Origin: Bacteroidota bacterium
GTDB taxonomy: Bacteria; Bacteroidota; Bacteroidia; AKYH767-A; OLB10
Assembly (NCBI GenBank): GCA_016713445.1
Contig: JADJPB010000004.1
Span: 376,370-440,369 of the forward strand
Direction: 5' to 3'
Length of the DNA: 64,000 nt
Shown piece by piece: positions 18,741 through 28,855 of this stretch; position 1 is the first letter of the stretch; every line of letters starts with the position of its first letter. Made by a program: the position numbers and the translations under genes. The notes beneath the pieces were generated by a model, which saw only the letters and a program-made list of their open reading frames with translations, did not search any database and was not told the DNA's origin.

Positions 18741-19910
18741 ATGAGTTTTGAATGCGCTGGAAAAAATTTTCGTCTAGGGATCTTAGGCGGAGGACAATTA
18801 GGTAGAATGTTGATTCAAGAGGCTATTAACTTGAATATCAGCAGTTCGGTTATGGATCCGGATGCAAATGCGCCTTGTCGCTATTTATGTGAGCATTTTG
18901 TTCATGCAGATTTTCGTAATGAGGATGCGGTGTATACTTTTGGGAAAGAATGTAGCTTGATCACCGTAGAAATTGAACATGTAAATACTCATGCTTTACT
19001 TCGTTTAGAAGCAGAAGGTATTCCAGTTTTTCCACAACCTCATTTATTGCAGCTGGTTCAAGATAAAGGACTACAAAAGGAGTTTTACAGTACACATGGT
19101 ATTCCAACGGCTCCTTTTACGTTAGTCAATGCAAAAGATGAATTAACGAAAAGCATTCATAAATATCCAGTCATGTTGAAATTGCGAAAAGGCGGTTATG
19201 ACGGTAAAGGTGTAGTGAAGTTAAAAAGTGCTGAGGAAATTCAACATGTTTTTGATGGAACCTATGTGGTGGAAGAGATGATTGATTTTTCGTTGGAAAT
19301 TGCGGTTATCGTTTCAAGAAATGTGAATGGTGAAATAAGTAATTTTCCAGTGGTGGAGATGGAATTTAATCCAGAAGCTAACTTAGTTGAATTTTTATGT
19401 AGTCCGGCAAGGATTGAAAAAGAGATGGAATCAAAAGCCATTTCCATTGCGCGTGATGTGATCGATAAATTGAAATTGGTTGGCGTATTGGCTGTGGAAA
19501 TGTTTGTTACTAAAGATGGAAAAAGTCTAGTCAACGAAATTGCACCTCGTCCACATAATAGCGGACATCAAACGATAGAAGGGAATGTTACTTCTCAATA
19601 TGCACAACATCTGCGGGCGATTATGAATTTGCCATTGGGAAATACTGAAACCGTTCGACCTGCTGTGATGATTAATTTATTGGGTGAAGCGGGTTATGAA
19701 GGCGAAGCTATTTATCAAGGTATAGAAGAAGTATTGAGTTGGCCGGGAGTGTATGTTCATCTTTATGGAAAAAAAATCACAAAACCTTTTCGTAAAATGG
19801 GGCATGTAACAATAACTGCGTTGAAGTTGGAAGATGCGATAACGTTGTCGAGGAAAGTGCAAGCAACGATTAAGGTGGTGAGTAATTCGGAATTAAGAAT
19901 GCAGAATTAA
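18741..19910 (+). CDS. purK: 5-(carboxyamino)imidazole ribonucleotide synthase (PurK)
   Basis: ATP-grasp enzyme that turns AIR, ATP and bicarbonate into N5-CAIR in purine synthesis. About 389 residues from ATG 18741. Visible features are RLGILGGGQLGRMLIQEA (pre-ATP-grasp), LRKGGYDGKGV (ATP-grasp), EEMIDFSLEIAVIVSR, and NEIAPRPHNSGHQTIEG (metal/active site). The last residues, NSELRMQN, are coded by the dispersed AATTCGGAATTAAGAATG repeat, as in adk. It is followed by purE, which uses its product; the order is the reverse of the common purEK. Confidence 0.96.
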   Translation: MSFECAGKNFRLGILGGGQLGRMLIQEAINLNISSSVMDPDANAPCRYLCEHFVHADFRNEDAVYTFGKECSLITVEIEHVNTHALLRLEAEGIPVFPQPHLLQLVQDKGLQKEFYSTHGIPTAPFTLVNAKDELTKSIHKYPVMLKLRKGGYDGKGVVKLKSAEEIQHVFDGTYVVEEMIDFSLEIAVIVSRNVNGEISNFPVVEMEFNPEANLVEFLCSPARIEKEMESKAISIARDVIDKLKLVGVLAVEMFVTKDGKSLVNEIAPRPHNSGHQTIEGNVTSQYAQHLRAIMNLPLGNTETVRPAVMINLLGEAGYEGEAIYQGIEEVLSWPGVYVHLYGKKITKPFRKMGHVTITALKLEDAITLSRKVQATIKVVSNSELRMQN

Positions 19911-20052
19911 GAATTAAGACCCGCAGCGCCGTCGGCAAGCCTTAGGCGGCCGATGGATAGCTATCAGGATAAGAATGAGATGGAAATTGTAATGTGTCCA
20001 ACATCTAACATCCAATCGCGAAGCCTCGCGACTAACATCTAAAATCTAAAAT
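19911..20052. repeat. Palindrome-rich purK-purE spacer
   Basis: Contains GATAGCTATCAGGATAAGAATG (imperfect CCCGATAGCTATCGGG type, about 19955-19975) and a perfect TCGCGAAGCCTCGCGA at 20016-20031, within AACATCCAA...CTAACATCT direct repeats. No gene. Confidence 0.7.
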
Positions 20053-20604
20053 ATGAAAAAAGTATTAGTAGGAATCATCATGGGAAGCGAAAGCGATTTA
20101 CCAGTGATGAAAGACGCAGCTGAAGTGTTAGAAGAGTTAAATGTTAGCTATGAAATCACCATTGTTTCGGCGCATCGTACTCCAGAGCGAATGTTTGAGT
20201 ATGCACAAAATGCTCATGGTCGTGGTATCAAGGTGATTATAGCGGGTGCAGGAGGTGCTGCACACCTTCCAGGGATGACAGCTAGCGTAACTCCTCTTCC
20301 AGTCATTGGTGTTCCGGTTCGTTCATCCAATAGTATTGATGGATGGGATTCTATATTGTCGATATTGCAAATGCCCAATGGAGTTCCTGTTGCAACGGTT
20401 GCATTAAATGCGGCTAAGAATGCAGGAATATTGGCAGCTCAAATTGTTTCTGTTCAAGATGCTGATTTGTTGAAACGTATCATCGCTTATAAAAATTCAT
20501 TGAAAAATAAAGTGCTAGATTCCGCATTAAAAATGGAAAAATCAAATGCTAAAGCCTCAAAAAAATCGTGCCTATCAAAAAATCTAGAAGTAAAAAATAG
20601 TTAA
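20053..20604 (+). CDS. purE: N5-carboxyaminoimidazole ribonucleotide mutase (PurE)
   Basis: Class I PurE; rearranges N5-CAIR to CAIR. 183 residues, slightly longer than the usual 160-170 because of a Lys/Ser/Asn-rich tail. The family signature is clear: GIIMGSESDLPVMKDA, VSAHRTPERMFEYA, IAGAGGAAHLPGM, PVIGVPVRSS, GWDSILSILQMP. It works directly after PurK in the same pathway and is probably in the same transcript. Confidence 0.97.
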   Translation: MKKVLVGIIMGSESDLPVMKDAAEVLEELNVSYEITIVSAHRTPERMFEYAQNAHGRGIKVIIAGAGGAAHLPGMTASVTPLPVIGVPVRSSNSIDGWDSILSILQMPNGVPVATVALNAAKNAGILAAQIVSVQDADLLKRIIAYKNSLKNKVLDSALKMEKSNAKASKKSCLSKNLEVKNS

Positions 20605-20657
20605 TTCAACGCTTATCATCCTTTCCTTTTTCTAGAGGGGGAATAAATCATTTTACT

Positions 20658-21475
20658 ATGAAAAAAATGCCTTAAAGCAATGCATTCGATGTATTGTCAT
20701 TGTTCTACTGCCTTGTAAAACTTATGCTCAGACCGATTATGTGCCTGATCAAGTAGCAGGTGCCAATTGTTTTTTGTTTACTCAACACGCTAGTTCTGCA
20801 GCCTTATGTAATCCATCAATGCCTGATACGGCATCTGCTTTTTCATTGGGATGTTATTCGGCTTCTTCCTTTTTGGTGAAAGAGTTAAATGAGTATGGAT
20901 TAGCTTTCACCAAGAGGGTTTTGAAAAATAGTTATTTCGGAGGTGGATACCGTTATAAGGGTTATCATCTTTACAATTCAAGCCGGGCCACATTTTTCTT
21001 TAGCCGATTTTTTGGTAGTGCATTTTCAATTGGAATGAGAGCGGAGCAATTCACCCTTCGACAAGGGGATGGATATGGTAATTCATCGATTTGGAATTTT
21101 CGAGCAGGAACTACAGTTCGACTTAGTTCGCAGCTTTTTGCATCCACTTTTATGGGTGTTCCTTTAAAGAAAAGCAATTCAAATAATAATATACCCTTTC
21201 ATTTTGGTGGAATGTATCGATTTTCAGAAGTGTTTTCATGGATTATAGAAAGTGAAATGTCAGGATCGAAACCTACGCTTCGAACTTCCCTCCGGTATAA
21301 GCCATCTCATCGAGTTGAATTTATAGGAGGAATAGGAGGAAGTCCGCTGAGTAGCTCATTCGGTTGTATAATGAACTATGGAAATATAAAGCTGGTAATT
21401 GCAACAGCTTATCGTCCGGTATTCGGATTTAGTCCAGCTGTAGAACTTGATTATTCTTCACCAATAAAAAAGTAA
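20658..21475 (+). CDS. Predicted outer-membrane beta-barrel protein, start frameshifted
   Basis: From GTG 20741 the frame is open to 21475 (244 residues), but the same frame continues upstream as a signal peptide (CIRCIVIVLLPCKTYAQTDY). It joins the ATG at 20658 if the A-run 20661-20667 had eight instead of seven bases. I therefore place the start at 20658. The mature part has repeated amphipathic strands with aromatic ends (FGGGYRYKGYHLYN, RATFFFSRFFG), as in Bacteroidota outer-membrane barrels. No exact family is recognised. It precedes another outer-membrane protein gene by 11 nt, a likely pair. Confidence 0.65.
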
Positions 21476-21486
21476 CGCTGAAGGCT

Positions 21487-23496
21487 ATGAGAAAAAGATT
21501 AGTAGGAATTTTATTTTATGGTTTTAATGTATGTTTTGCCCAATCGCCCATCACCTTGAGTGAAACAGCCATTGAAACACAAGCGGAATTGCAAGCGAAC
21601 AGTGACGGTGAAGAAATAATTGATCCTGGACAAGATTATTTTTTAAACCTGAATGCGAATGATATCGCCGAAATTGTAGGATCACCCATATTGAGTGCAG
21701 CTCAAGCGCAAGCATTAATTTCACATCGACAAAAATATGGAATTTTAATCGCGGTGGAGGAGCTGCAAGTTACTGGTGCATTTGATACTGCTTACCTGCA
21801 AAAAATTAAACCATTTGTTTTTTGTGGAAAACCATTGGTCGATGAGCAATTTCAATTCTCTAATTTATTAGGTAGCGCCAAGCATGAATTGCTCTTGCGT
21901 TTCCGAAGAAGGTTGGAAGATAAACTAGGATTTGCAGATGATGGTAATTATCCATTTTATAGAGGAGACCCAAATCAAATAATGTTTCGTTATCGAATGA
22001 GGGCGGGAAATTATTTTAGTGCGGGCATTGTTATGGAAAAGGATCCTGGAGAAGTTTTGTTTGCATCCTATAATGGAGGAAGAATGGACTTTTTTTCATG
22101 GCATGTTTTTGTTCGTCCTAATCGATTCGTGAAGACAATTTATTTTGGAGATTATCAGTTTCAATTCGGTCAAGGACTCGTAGCATGGAATGGTTTGTCG
22201 TTAGGAAAGAGTGTAGAGGTAAATCAATTCTTTCGACGTGGAATGGGATTTCGTCCTTATGCATCTGCTGGTGAGGCTGGATACAATCGAGGATTAGCAT
22301 GTTCAATGGCTATTCGAGAGTGGAGTATGGACGTATGGGCCTCTTACAGAAAGTTAGACGCAAGTTTATTTCCAGTGGATACCGGTTTTCAAAATTTTGA
22401 AGTAAGTAGTATCAATGAAAGTGGATTACATCGTACCTATGATGAAATCAAAAGGAAGGCGTTGCTCACTAATATTTCTTCCGGGATGCATTTACAGTGG
22501 GAGAAAAAGAGATTTCGTAGCGAATGGACCGTGCATCAACAACATTTTGATTACCCATTGTGGCCGGGTGATGATCCCTATGAAATATATGATGCAAAGG
22601 GAAAATTATTTCTCAATACAGGTTGGGCGATGCGCTATTTATTAAATAATGCAACCATTTATTCGGAAGTAGCAGTCGACAATCAATTTGATAAAGCCTT
22701 TGTAGGCGGTATATTGTTGATGCCCGACAAACGTTGGACCATCAGCTTGAATATTAGGAATTATAGCAAAGCATATCAGTGCATAGGTTGTGATGGGTTA
22801 AGAGAAGGAAGTAAAACACAGAATGAAAAGGGATTGCTCACTGGATTCAGCTGGCAAATAATACATCAATTGCGTTTTCAAGGATATCTCGATCGATTTT
22901 CTTTTCCGTGGCTAAGATATACTACGGCAAGTCCATCTGATGGTAAGGAATGGTTAGCTCAACTTACTTATGTTCCTGCGCGAACAACTGAAGCTTATTT
23001 ACGAGTAAAAGAGGAAGAAAGAATGAATGATGTGTATACTAACGGTTACGAAGTACCGAAATTTGTTAAAAAGGTGAATTTTCGTGCTAATGTACAATGG
23101 ATGTACACGAAGAACTGGGAGTTTCAATCAAGAGTTGAATGGGTGAGACTTCAACAATCAAGTAGAAAATCGAATGGATTATTATTCTTTCAAGAAGTAC
23201 GTTATAAGCCCTTAGGTAAACCCTATAGCTTTGCTCTCCGCTGGTCAATGTTCCAAACGGATTCTTACGAAACTCGTATCTATACCTATGAACAGGACAT
23301 GGCGGGTTCTTTTAGCCTGCCAGCTTATTCCGATCAAGGAAGTAAGTATTATGTTTTGTTTCGGTACAGAATAATGAAAGGAATGGATGTTTGGATCCGA
23401 TATTCTCGAAGTGTATTTATGCAAAATGCTACTGGTCAAGAGATTGATTTGGCTCCAAAAGAGGAGTTGAAAGCGCAGGTAAGGTGGCAATTCTAA
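21487..23496 (+). CDS. Helix-hairpin-helix / outer-membrane barrel protein
   Basis: A 669-residue exported protein. Signal peptide MRKRLVGILFYGFNVCFAQ, then a ComEA-like helix-hairpin-helix region (YFLNLNANDIAEIVGSP...LISHRQKYG...VEELQVTGAF, residues about 52-95), then a long beta-strand-rich region with many Arg/Tyr/Trp strands ending KAQVRWQF. The terminal Phe is typical of outer-membrane barrels. This architecture is common in Bacteroidota, and its function is unknown; a DNA-uptake role is only a guess from the HhH motif. It is in one operon with the small barrel gene upstream. Confidence 0.75.
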   Translation: MRKRLVGILFYGFNVCFAQSPITLSETAIETQAELQANSDGEEIIDPGQDYFLNLNANDIAEIVGSPILSAAQAQALISHRQKYGILIAVEELQVTGAFDTAYLQKIKPFVFCGKPLVDEQFQFSNLLGSAKHELLLRFRRRLEDKLGFADDGNYPFYRGDPNQIMFRYRMRAGNYFSAGIVMEKDPGEVLFASYNGGRMDFFSWHVFVRPNRFVKTIYFGDYQFQFGQGLVAWNGLSLGKSVEVNQFFRRGMGFRPYASAGEAGYNRGLACSMAIREWSMDVWASYRKLDASLFPVDTGFQNFEVSSINESGLHRTYDEIKRKALLTNISSGMHLQWEKKRFRSEWTVHQQHFDYPLWPGDDPYEIYDAKGKLFLNTGWAMRYLLNNATIYSEVAVDNQFDKAFVGGILLMPDKRWTISLNIRNYSKAYQCIGCDGLREGSKTQNEKGLLTGFSWQIIHQLRFQGYLDRFSFPWLRYTTASPSDGKEWLAQLTYVPARTTEAYLRVKEEERMNDVYTNGYEVPKFVKKVNFRANVQWMYTKNWEFQSRVEWVRLQQSSRKSNGLLFFQEVRYKPLGKPYSFALRWSMFQTDSYETRIYTYEQDMAGSFSLPAYSDQGSKYYVLFRYRIMKGMDVWIRYSRSVFMQNATGQEIDLAPKEELKAQVRWQF

Positions 23497-23601
23497 GTTT
23501 TAGTGGCATTTAAAGGGGAAATTAAGAATTCAATAAAGGAATTTTTATTATTAGGTTGTTTACCCTTAAATTCGTGACCACACAATTCCTAACTAATTAC
23601 T

Positions 23602-26423
23602 ATGAAACTTAGATTACCTATTGCCCTGCTGCTGATAATTTCAGCATTAATGAGTTCTACAGCAATGCTTGCTGGTTCGGGGGGCTATGCTCTTCCTGCC
23701 GGAATTTCTTCCTCTGATTATATGGAACGAACTATCGTATTCCGTGTTAAACCTGAATTTCGTAGTATTTGTTCAAAGAATGAAATTGCTTCCACAGCCT
23801 TCAATAAGATTCTTGGGGGACTTGGACAAACTCAGTTGTTTAAGATATTCCCCAATCACCAGCCTCCAGTTACAAAATATAATGAGCGCGGGCAAGAATT
23901 AGTGGATATTTCATTGATTTATGAATTACACTATACCGCAAAATTGGGTTTGGTGAAGGTTATCAATTCTTTTTAAGTACCGGAATGTTGATGTATGCTG
24001 AAGTAAAATTTTTACCCAAGGTAGAGTATGTTCCAAGTGATCCTTCTGCTTCCTCTCAGTATCATTTATCTAAAATTGATGCCTATACCGCATGGGATAT
24101 TCACAAAGGTGATACAAATACAATTATTGGAATTGTAGATACAGGAACTGATTTGGATCATCCAGACTTAGTGGCGAATTTAAAAATTAATTATGCGGAT
24201 CCTGTAAATGGAATTGATGATGATAATGATGGTTACATAGATAATTTTCAAGGATGGGATTTAGGTGAGAGCGATAATACTCCTGAAACAAATGCAAATA
24301 GTCATGGTTCACACGTTGCAGGTTGTGCAGCTGCTGTTACGGATAATGCCATTGGTGTTGCTGCTCCTGGATTTTATTGCAAATATCTTCCAGTGAAAAT
24401 TGCAGATGCTTCTGGCGCTCTTACGAAAGCTTATGAAGGCATTGTTTATGCTGCTGATCATGGTTGTCAAGTAATAAATAACTCATGGGGTGGTGAAGGT
24501 GGAAGTTCTTTTGGTCAAAACACAATTGATTATGCCACATTTAATAAGAACAGTTTAGTAGTATGTGCGGTGGGTAATAATAATTCTAATGTATTATTTT
24601 ATCCAGCTGCTTTTAACAATGCTTTTGGAATTGCGGCAACAACCAGTAATGATATTAGATCCGTGTTTTCTAATTATGGCACATATGTCGACGTATGTGC
24701 TCCCGGAACAAATATTTTAGCGACTCAATCAAATAACACTTATTCCACACAAAGTGGAACATCTATGGCCTCTCCAATTGCTGCAGGATGTGCTGCAGTT
24801 GTTAAATCTTACTTTCCTTCTTATTCAGCTTTGCAAGTAGGAGAACAACTTAGAGTCACTGCAGATAATATTTATGGAGTTATTGGAAATGGTTCGTTCG
24901 CGAACATGTTAGGGACAGGTAGGATTAATTTTTTAAATGCATTAACCTTAACTAGTCCTTCAATTCGTATGAGTAATCGCGTAGTCACAGATAATAACGA
25001 TAATATATTCATTGTAAATGATTCATTATATATTACTGCTGATTTCACAAATTTTTTAGATCCAACTGTAAATTTATTAGCTACTTTATCTGTTACCTCT
25101 CCGTACGTGACTATGATAGATGGCTCAACCACATTGGGAGCTATTCCTACGATGGGGGTTGCAAATAATCTTGCGGATCCCTATGTTGTTAAAATAAATT
25201 CAAATGCTCCGCAAAATATAGTTTTGACTTTTAAAGTTACTTATCAGGATGGGTTATATAATGATTTTGAAATTTTTTATGTGACTATTAATGTTGATTA
25301 TTTGAACATTACTATTAATGATGTTAAAACCACAAATTCAAGTAAGGGTAGAATTTGTTATAATAACACAGGTCAAGCTGAAGGTCTTGGTTTTAATTAT
25401 AATTCTCAAGGTACTTTAACTTATGAAAATGGTCTGATGATTGGAACCGCCAACAGTGTCTCAGATAACGTTCGTGGAAATCCAGCCGGTGTAACGGATG
25501 ACGATTTTTTACCTGTTGTTACCATTCAAAAAAACGAACCAGGTGTTTGGTCTGATTTTGATACTTATGGAAAGTTTAACGATAATTTAAATTCAAGTCT
25601 CTTGGGAGTATTAGTAGATTATCGCTCTATGTCATGGACAAGTTCTCCATTTTCTAAGTTTCATATTTTCGAATATACAATTCATAACAATGGTAATAGT
25701 GCTCTCAACAATTTATATGCAGGAATTTTTTCTGATTGGGATATTCAAACTTTTGCTAACAACAAAGCAGATGAAGACGTTTCCTTAAAAATGGGATATG
25801 TGTACTGTACAGATGCTAATGGTTTGTATGCTGGAACCAAAGTCTTAACTCCAAGTCCATTTATTCATTATGCTATTGATAATATCACAGGTGGATCTGG
25901 TGGTTTAGATTTATCAAATGGGTTTAGTAGTACAGAGAAATTTTCTTCTTTAAGTACATCGAGAGCCACGGCAGGTGGAGCGGGAACTGGAAATGATGTC
26001 ATTGATGTTGTAAGTACTGGACCGTTCACATTGTCACCAGGAGACTCTGTTGTAGTAGCATTTGCTCTCATTGCTGGTGATGAATTAAGTGACTTAACAT
26101 CAAGTGCAGCTCAAGCTCAAATTAAATATGATTTAGTGACCGCTTTACATGAAAATGATCCAAGTGGAATTTATACTTCGAATGCTTATCCGAATCCAAG
26201 TAATGGATTTATAACCATACCAATTTACTTGCAAAAAGCAGGGGCGTTATCTATCGACGTTTATGATTCCATGGGTAAATTGATTTCAACAGTAGCATTA
26301 GGATATCGAAGCGCAGGGGAACAGCAAGTACAAATGGATTTAAGTACGTTGTCAGTTGGGCTCTATCATTATAGACTTTACAATGAATACGGTTCGGTGG
26401 GAAGCAGTATTCAAAAGAATTAA
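23602..26423 (+). CDS. Subtilisin-like serine protease, T9SS secreted, one frameshift
   Basis: S8-family peptidase, about 940 residues. Signal peptide MKLRLPIALLLIISALMSSTAMLA. Pro-region to about 23975, then the frame breaks in the T-run 23970-23974: KVINSF-stop should continue LSTGMLMYAEVKF, one T missing. Catalytic triad: Asp in GIVDTGTDLDHPDL, His in NSHGSHVAG, Ser in SGTSMASPIAAG. The stretch PVNGIDDDNDGYIDNF resembles a calcium-binding loop. After a long beta-rich region it ends in a T9SS type A domain (AYPNPSNGFITIP...LSTLSVGLYHYRL). It would cross the outer membrane by T9SS. Followed by a strong terminator. Confidence 0.92.
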
Positions 26424-26441
26424 GAGTATAACAAAAGCTTT

Positions 26442-26474
26442 AAGCCTTGGAATTAAAATTCCAAGGCTTTTTTT
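26442..26474 (+). terminator. Terminator after the protease gene
   Basis: Stem AAGCCTTGGAATT / AATTCCAAGGCTT with a two-base loop, then a T-run. It lies about 20 nt after the stop at 26423. Confidence 0.92.
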
Positions 26475-26618
26475 AATTGAAAAAGCCCGAATTATGTTCA
26501 TGTGAAACGTTTGTAGCTCGAAATCTTAATTCATTTGCGCAGAAAATAGGATTCTAGAGTCCATTATTTTATATAAACAACTGAATAGCAATCATTAATT
26601 TAAATTTTAAAATATATT

Positions 26619-26648
26619 TTGGAACTTTAGGTACAGATTCTATCTTTG
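26619..26648 (+). promoter_or_regulatory. Promoter of tRNA-Val
   Basis: TTG at 26619-26621, exactly 19 nt spacing, TATCTTTG at 26641-26648. This is the best match in the window to the Bacteroidota promoter, 17 nt before the tRNA. Confidence 0.85.
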
Positions 26649-26665
26649 CAGTCCTATTAAAAATA

Positions 26666-26740
26666 GGGAGCATAGCTCAGCTGGTTCAGAGCATCTGCCT
26701 TACAAGCAGAGGGTCACAGGTTCGAACCCTGTTGCTCCCA
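26666..26740 (+). tRNA. tRNA-Val (anticodon UAC)
   Basis: A full cloverleaf: acceptor GGGAGCA / TGCTCCC, D-arm AGCTCAGCTGGTTCAGAGC, anticodon arm TCTGC-CTTACAA-GCAGA with anticodon TAC, T-arm ACAGG-TTCGAAC-CCTGT, discriminator A. CCA is not encoded (the following bases are CAAA). The 3' half, from AAGCAGAG on, is repeated seven times downstream with a changed T-loop. Confidence 0.97.
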
Positions 26741-26741
26741 C

Positions 26742-26770
26742 AAAGCCCTTGGGATTTCCAAGGGCTTTTT
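26742..26770 (+). terminator. Terminator of tRNA-Val
   Basis: Stem AAAGCCCTTGG / CCAAGGGCTTT with loop GATTT, then a T-run. It directly follows the tRNA. The same hairpin opens each unit of the downstream array (for example near 27740, 28100, 28462, 28824). Confidence 0.9.
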
Positions 26771-26775
26771 ACTAA

Positions 26776-27051
26776 ATGCATTTTTTATATATTTTATATA
26801 GCCCAACTATCAACAAGTATTATGTTGGTGAAACAAAGGATTTGGATCAACGCCTGATTGAACATCGTACTCGTTTTTTTAAAGGAAGCTACACTTCACA
26901 AACCAATGATTGGGAATTAAAATTAAGTCTCCTTTTTGAAAACATCAACCAAGCCAGGTGGGCGGAAGCTTTTATTAAAAGAATGAATTCGAAAAGTTCA
27001 TCGAAAAACTTATCCTTGATAGTGATTGGTTTTGGAAAATTTAATAGTTAA
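26776..27051 (+). CDS. GIY-YIG nuclease-domain protein, array copy 1
   Basis: A 91-residue single-domain GIY-YIG protein (UvrC N-terminal-like, UPF0213/YhbQ-like group). Motifs: LYILYSPTINKYYVG (the GIY...YVG pair), DLDQRLIEHR (catalytic Arg and His), and the metal-ligand Glu in RWAEAFIKRMNS. Copies 5-7 end NSKKFIEKLILDSDWFLEKFNS. Copy 1 lacks one A after NSK and so ends SSSKNLSLIVIGFGKFNS. The N-terminal half and the ATG are intact only here. It starts 35 nt after the tRNA, beyond the tRNA terminator, and its stop TAA merges with the next tRNA remnant. Function unknown; family members cut DNA, and homing or recombination is an inference. Confidence 0.8.
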   Translation: MHFLYILYSPTINKYYVGETKDLDQRLIEHRTRFFKGSYTSQTNDWELKLSLLFENINQARWAEAFIKRMNSKSSSKNLSLIVIGFGKFNS

Positions 27052-27119
27052 GCAGGGTCACAGTCGAAGCCTCCGACGAACCCTGTTGCTCACAAAGCCC
27101 TTGGGATTTCCAAGGGCTT

Positions 27120-27305
27120 TTTACTAATGCATTTTTATATATTTTTATAGCCCATATCACTTTGTTGGGAACCTGGTTTTTTAAGGCTACACTTAAAACC
27201 AGATTGGGAATTAAATTAAGTCTCCTTTTGAAAACATCACCCCGGGGGCGGAAGCTTTTTTAATGTTCAAAACTACCTTGAAGGATGGTTTTGGAAAATT
27301 TAAAG
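27120..27305 (+). pseudogene. GIY-YIG array copy 2, heavily degraded
   Basis: Only blocks remain (CTTTGTTGGGAACC..., TTGGGAATTAAATTAAGTC, GGGGGCGGAAGCTTTT). Many small deletions, and the unit is only about 257 bp. This may be a poor consensus inside a tandem repeat and not real decay. Confidence 0.7.
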
Positions 27306-27381
27306 TTAACAGAGGTCACAGTCGCGAAGCCTGGACGAACCCGTTCTCCCACAAAGCCCTTGGGATTTAGGGCTTTTTACT

Positions 27382-27651
27382 AATGCTTTTTTATATTTTT
27401 ATAGCCCAACTATCAACAAGTATTATGTTGGTGAAACAAAGGATTTGGATCAACGCCTGATTGAACATCGTACTCGTTTTTTAAAGGGCTACACTTCACA
27501 AACCAATGATTGGGAATTAAAATTAAGTCTCCTTTTTGAAAACATCAACCAAGCCAGGAGGGCGGAAGCTTTTATTAAAAGAATGAATTCGAAAAGTTCA
27601 TCGAAAAACTTATCCTTGATAGTGATTGGTTTTGGAAAATTTATAGTTTAG
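27382..27651 (+). pseudogene. GIY-YIG array copy 3, damaged start
   Basis: From the YYVGETKDLDQ region on it matches the other copies. The start is altered (AATGCTTTTTTATATTTTTATAGCCC) and one base near RFLKGYTSQ is lost. After its stop there is an extra 40-bp piece (GCGTTCGAACTATCCGATAGG...) that repeats the ORF end before the next tRNA remnant. Confidence 0.7.
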
Positions 27652-27771
27652 CGTTCGAACTATCCGATAGGTGTTTGGAAAATTTAATAGTTAAGCAGAG
27701 GTCACAGTCGCGAAGCCTGACGAACCCTTGCTCCCACAAAGCCCTTGGGATTTCCAAGGGCTTTTTACTAA

Positions 27772-28049
27772 ATGCATTTTTATATATTTTATATAGCCCA
27801 ACTATCAACAAGTATTATGTTGGTGAAACAAAGGATTTGGATCAGCGCCTGATTGAACATCGTACTCGTTTTTTTTAAAGGAAGCTACACTTCACAAACC
27901 AATGATTGGGAATTAAAATTAAGTCTCCTTTTTGAAAACATCAACCAAGCCAGGTGGGCGGAAGCTTTTATTAAAAGAATGAATTCGAAAAGTTCATCGA
28001 AAAACTTATCCTTGATAGTGATTGGTTTTGGAAAAAATTTAATAGTTAA
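27772..28049 (+). pseudogene. GIY-YIG array copy 4, frameshifted
   Basis: Same domain, but with a shorter T-run after ATGCA (frame change at the start) and one extra T in CGTTTTTTTT, which stops the frame after HRTRFF. The C-terminus has the same A loss as copy 1. Confidence 0.75.
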
Positions 28050-28131
28050 GCAGAGGTCACAGTCGCGAAGCCTCGCGACGAACCCTGTTGCTCCCACAAA
28101 GCCCTTGGGATTTCCAAGGGCTTTTTACTAA

Positions 28132-28411
28132 ATGCATTTTTTTATATATTTTATATAGCCCAACTATCAATATGTATTATGTTGGTGAAACAAAGGATTT
28201 GGATCAGCGCCTGATTGAACATCGTACTCGTTTTTTTAAAGGAAGCTACACTTCACAAACCAATGATTGGGAATTAAAATTAAGTCTCCTTTTTGAAAAC
28301 ATCAACCAAGCCAGGAGGGCGGAAGCTTTTATTAAAAGAATGAATTCGAAAAAGTTCATCGAAAAACTTATCCTTGATAGTGATTGGTTTTTGGAAAAAT
28401 TTAATAGTTAA
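28132..28411 (+). pseudogene. GIY-YIG array copy 5, start frameshifted, body intact
   Basis: From LYILYSPTINMYYVG to NSKKFIEKLILDSDWFLEKFNS the frame is complete, with Arg and Glu active residues kept. One extra T after ATGCA separates it from the ATG at 28132. It has Met for Lys in the YSPTINMYYVG motif and RR for RW before AEAFIK. This copy gives the best C-terminus. Confidence 0.75.
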
Positions 28412-28493
28412 GCAGAGGTCACAGTCGCGAAGCCTCGCGACGAACCCTGTTGCTCCCACAAAGCCCTTGGGATTTCCAAGGGCTTTTTACTAA

Positions 28494-28773
28494 ATGCATT
28501 TTTTATATATTTTATATAGCCCAACTATCAACAAGTATTATGTTGGTGAAACAAAGGATTTGGATCAACGCCTGATTGAACATCGTACTCGTTTTTTTTA
28601 AAGGAAGCTACACTTCACAAACCAATGATTGGGAATTAAAATTAAGTCTCCTTTTTGAAAACATCAACCAAGCCAGGTGGGCGGAAGCTTTTATTAAAAG
28701 AATGAATTCGAAAAAGTTCATCGAAAAACTTATCCTTGATAGTGATTGGTTTTTGGAAAAATTTAATAGTTAA
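28494..28773 (+). pseudogene. GIY-YIG array copy 6, frameshifted in T-run
   Basis: Start intact (ATGCATTTTTTATAT). Eight Ts instead of seven after ACTCG stop the frame at HRTRFF. The rest reads normally in the next frame to LEKFNS. Confidence 0.75.
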
Positions 28774-28855
28774 GCAGAGGTCACAGTCGCGAAGCCTCGC
28801 GACGAACCCTGTTGCTCCCACAAAGCCCTTGGGATTTCCAAGGGCTTTTTACTAA

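Noticed and set aside
27675..28131. Longer GIY-YIG ORFs that include tRNA-remnant sequence
   Set aside because: They arise by reading through the tRNA remnant and terminator after frame loss; the conserved domain alone is the gene.
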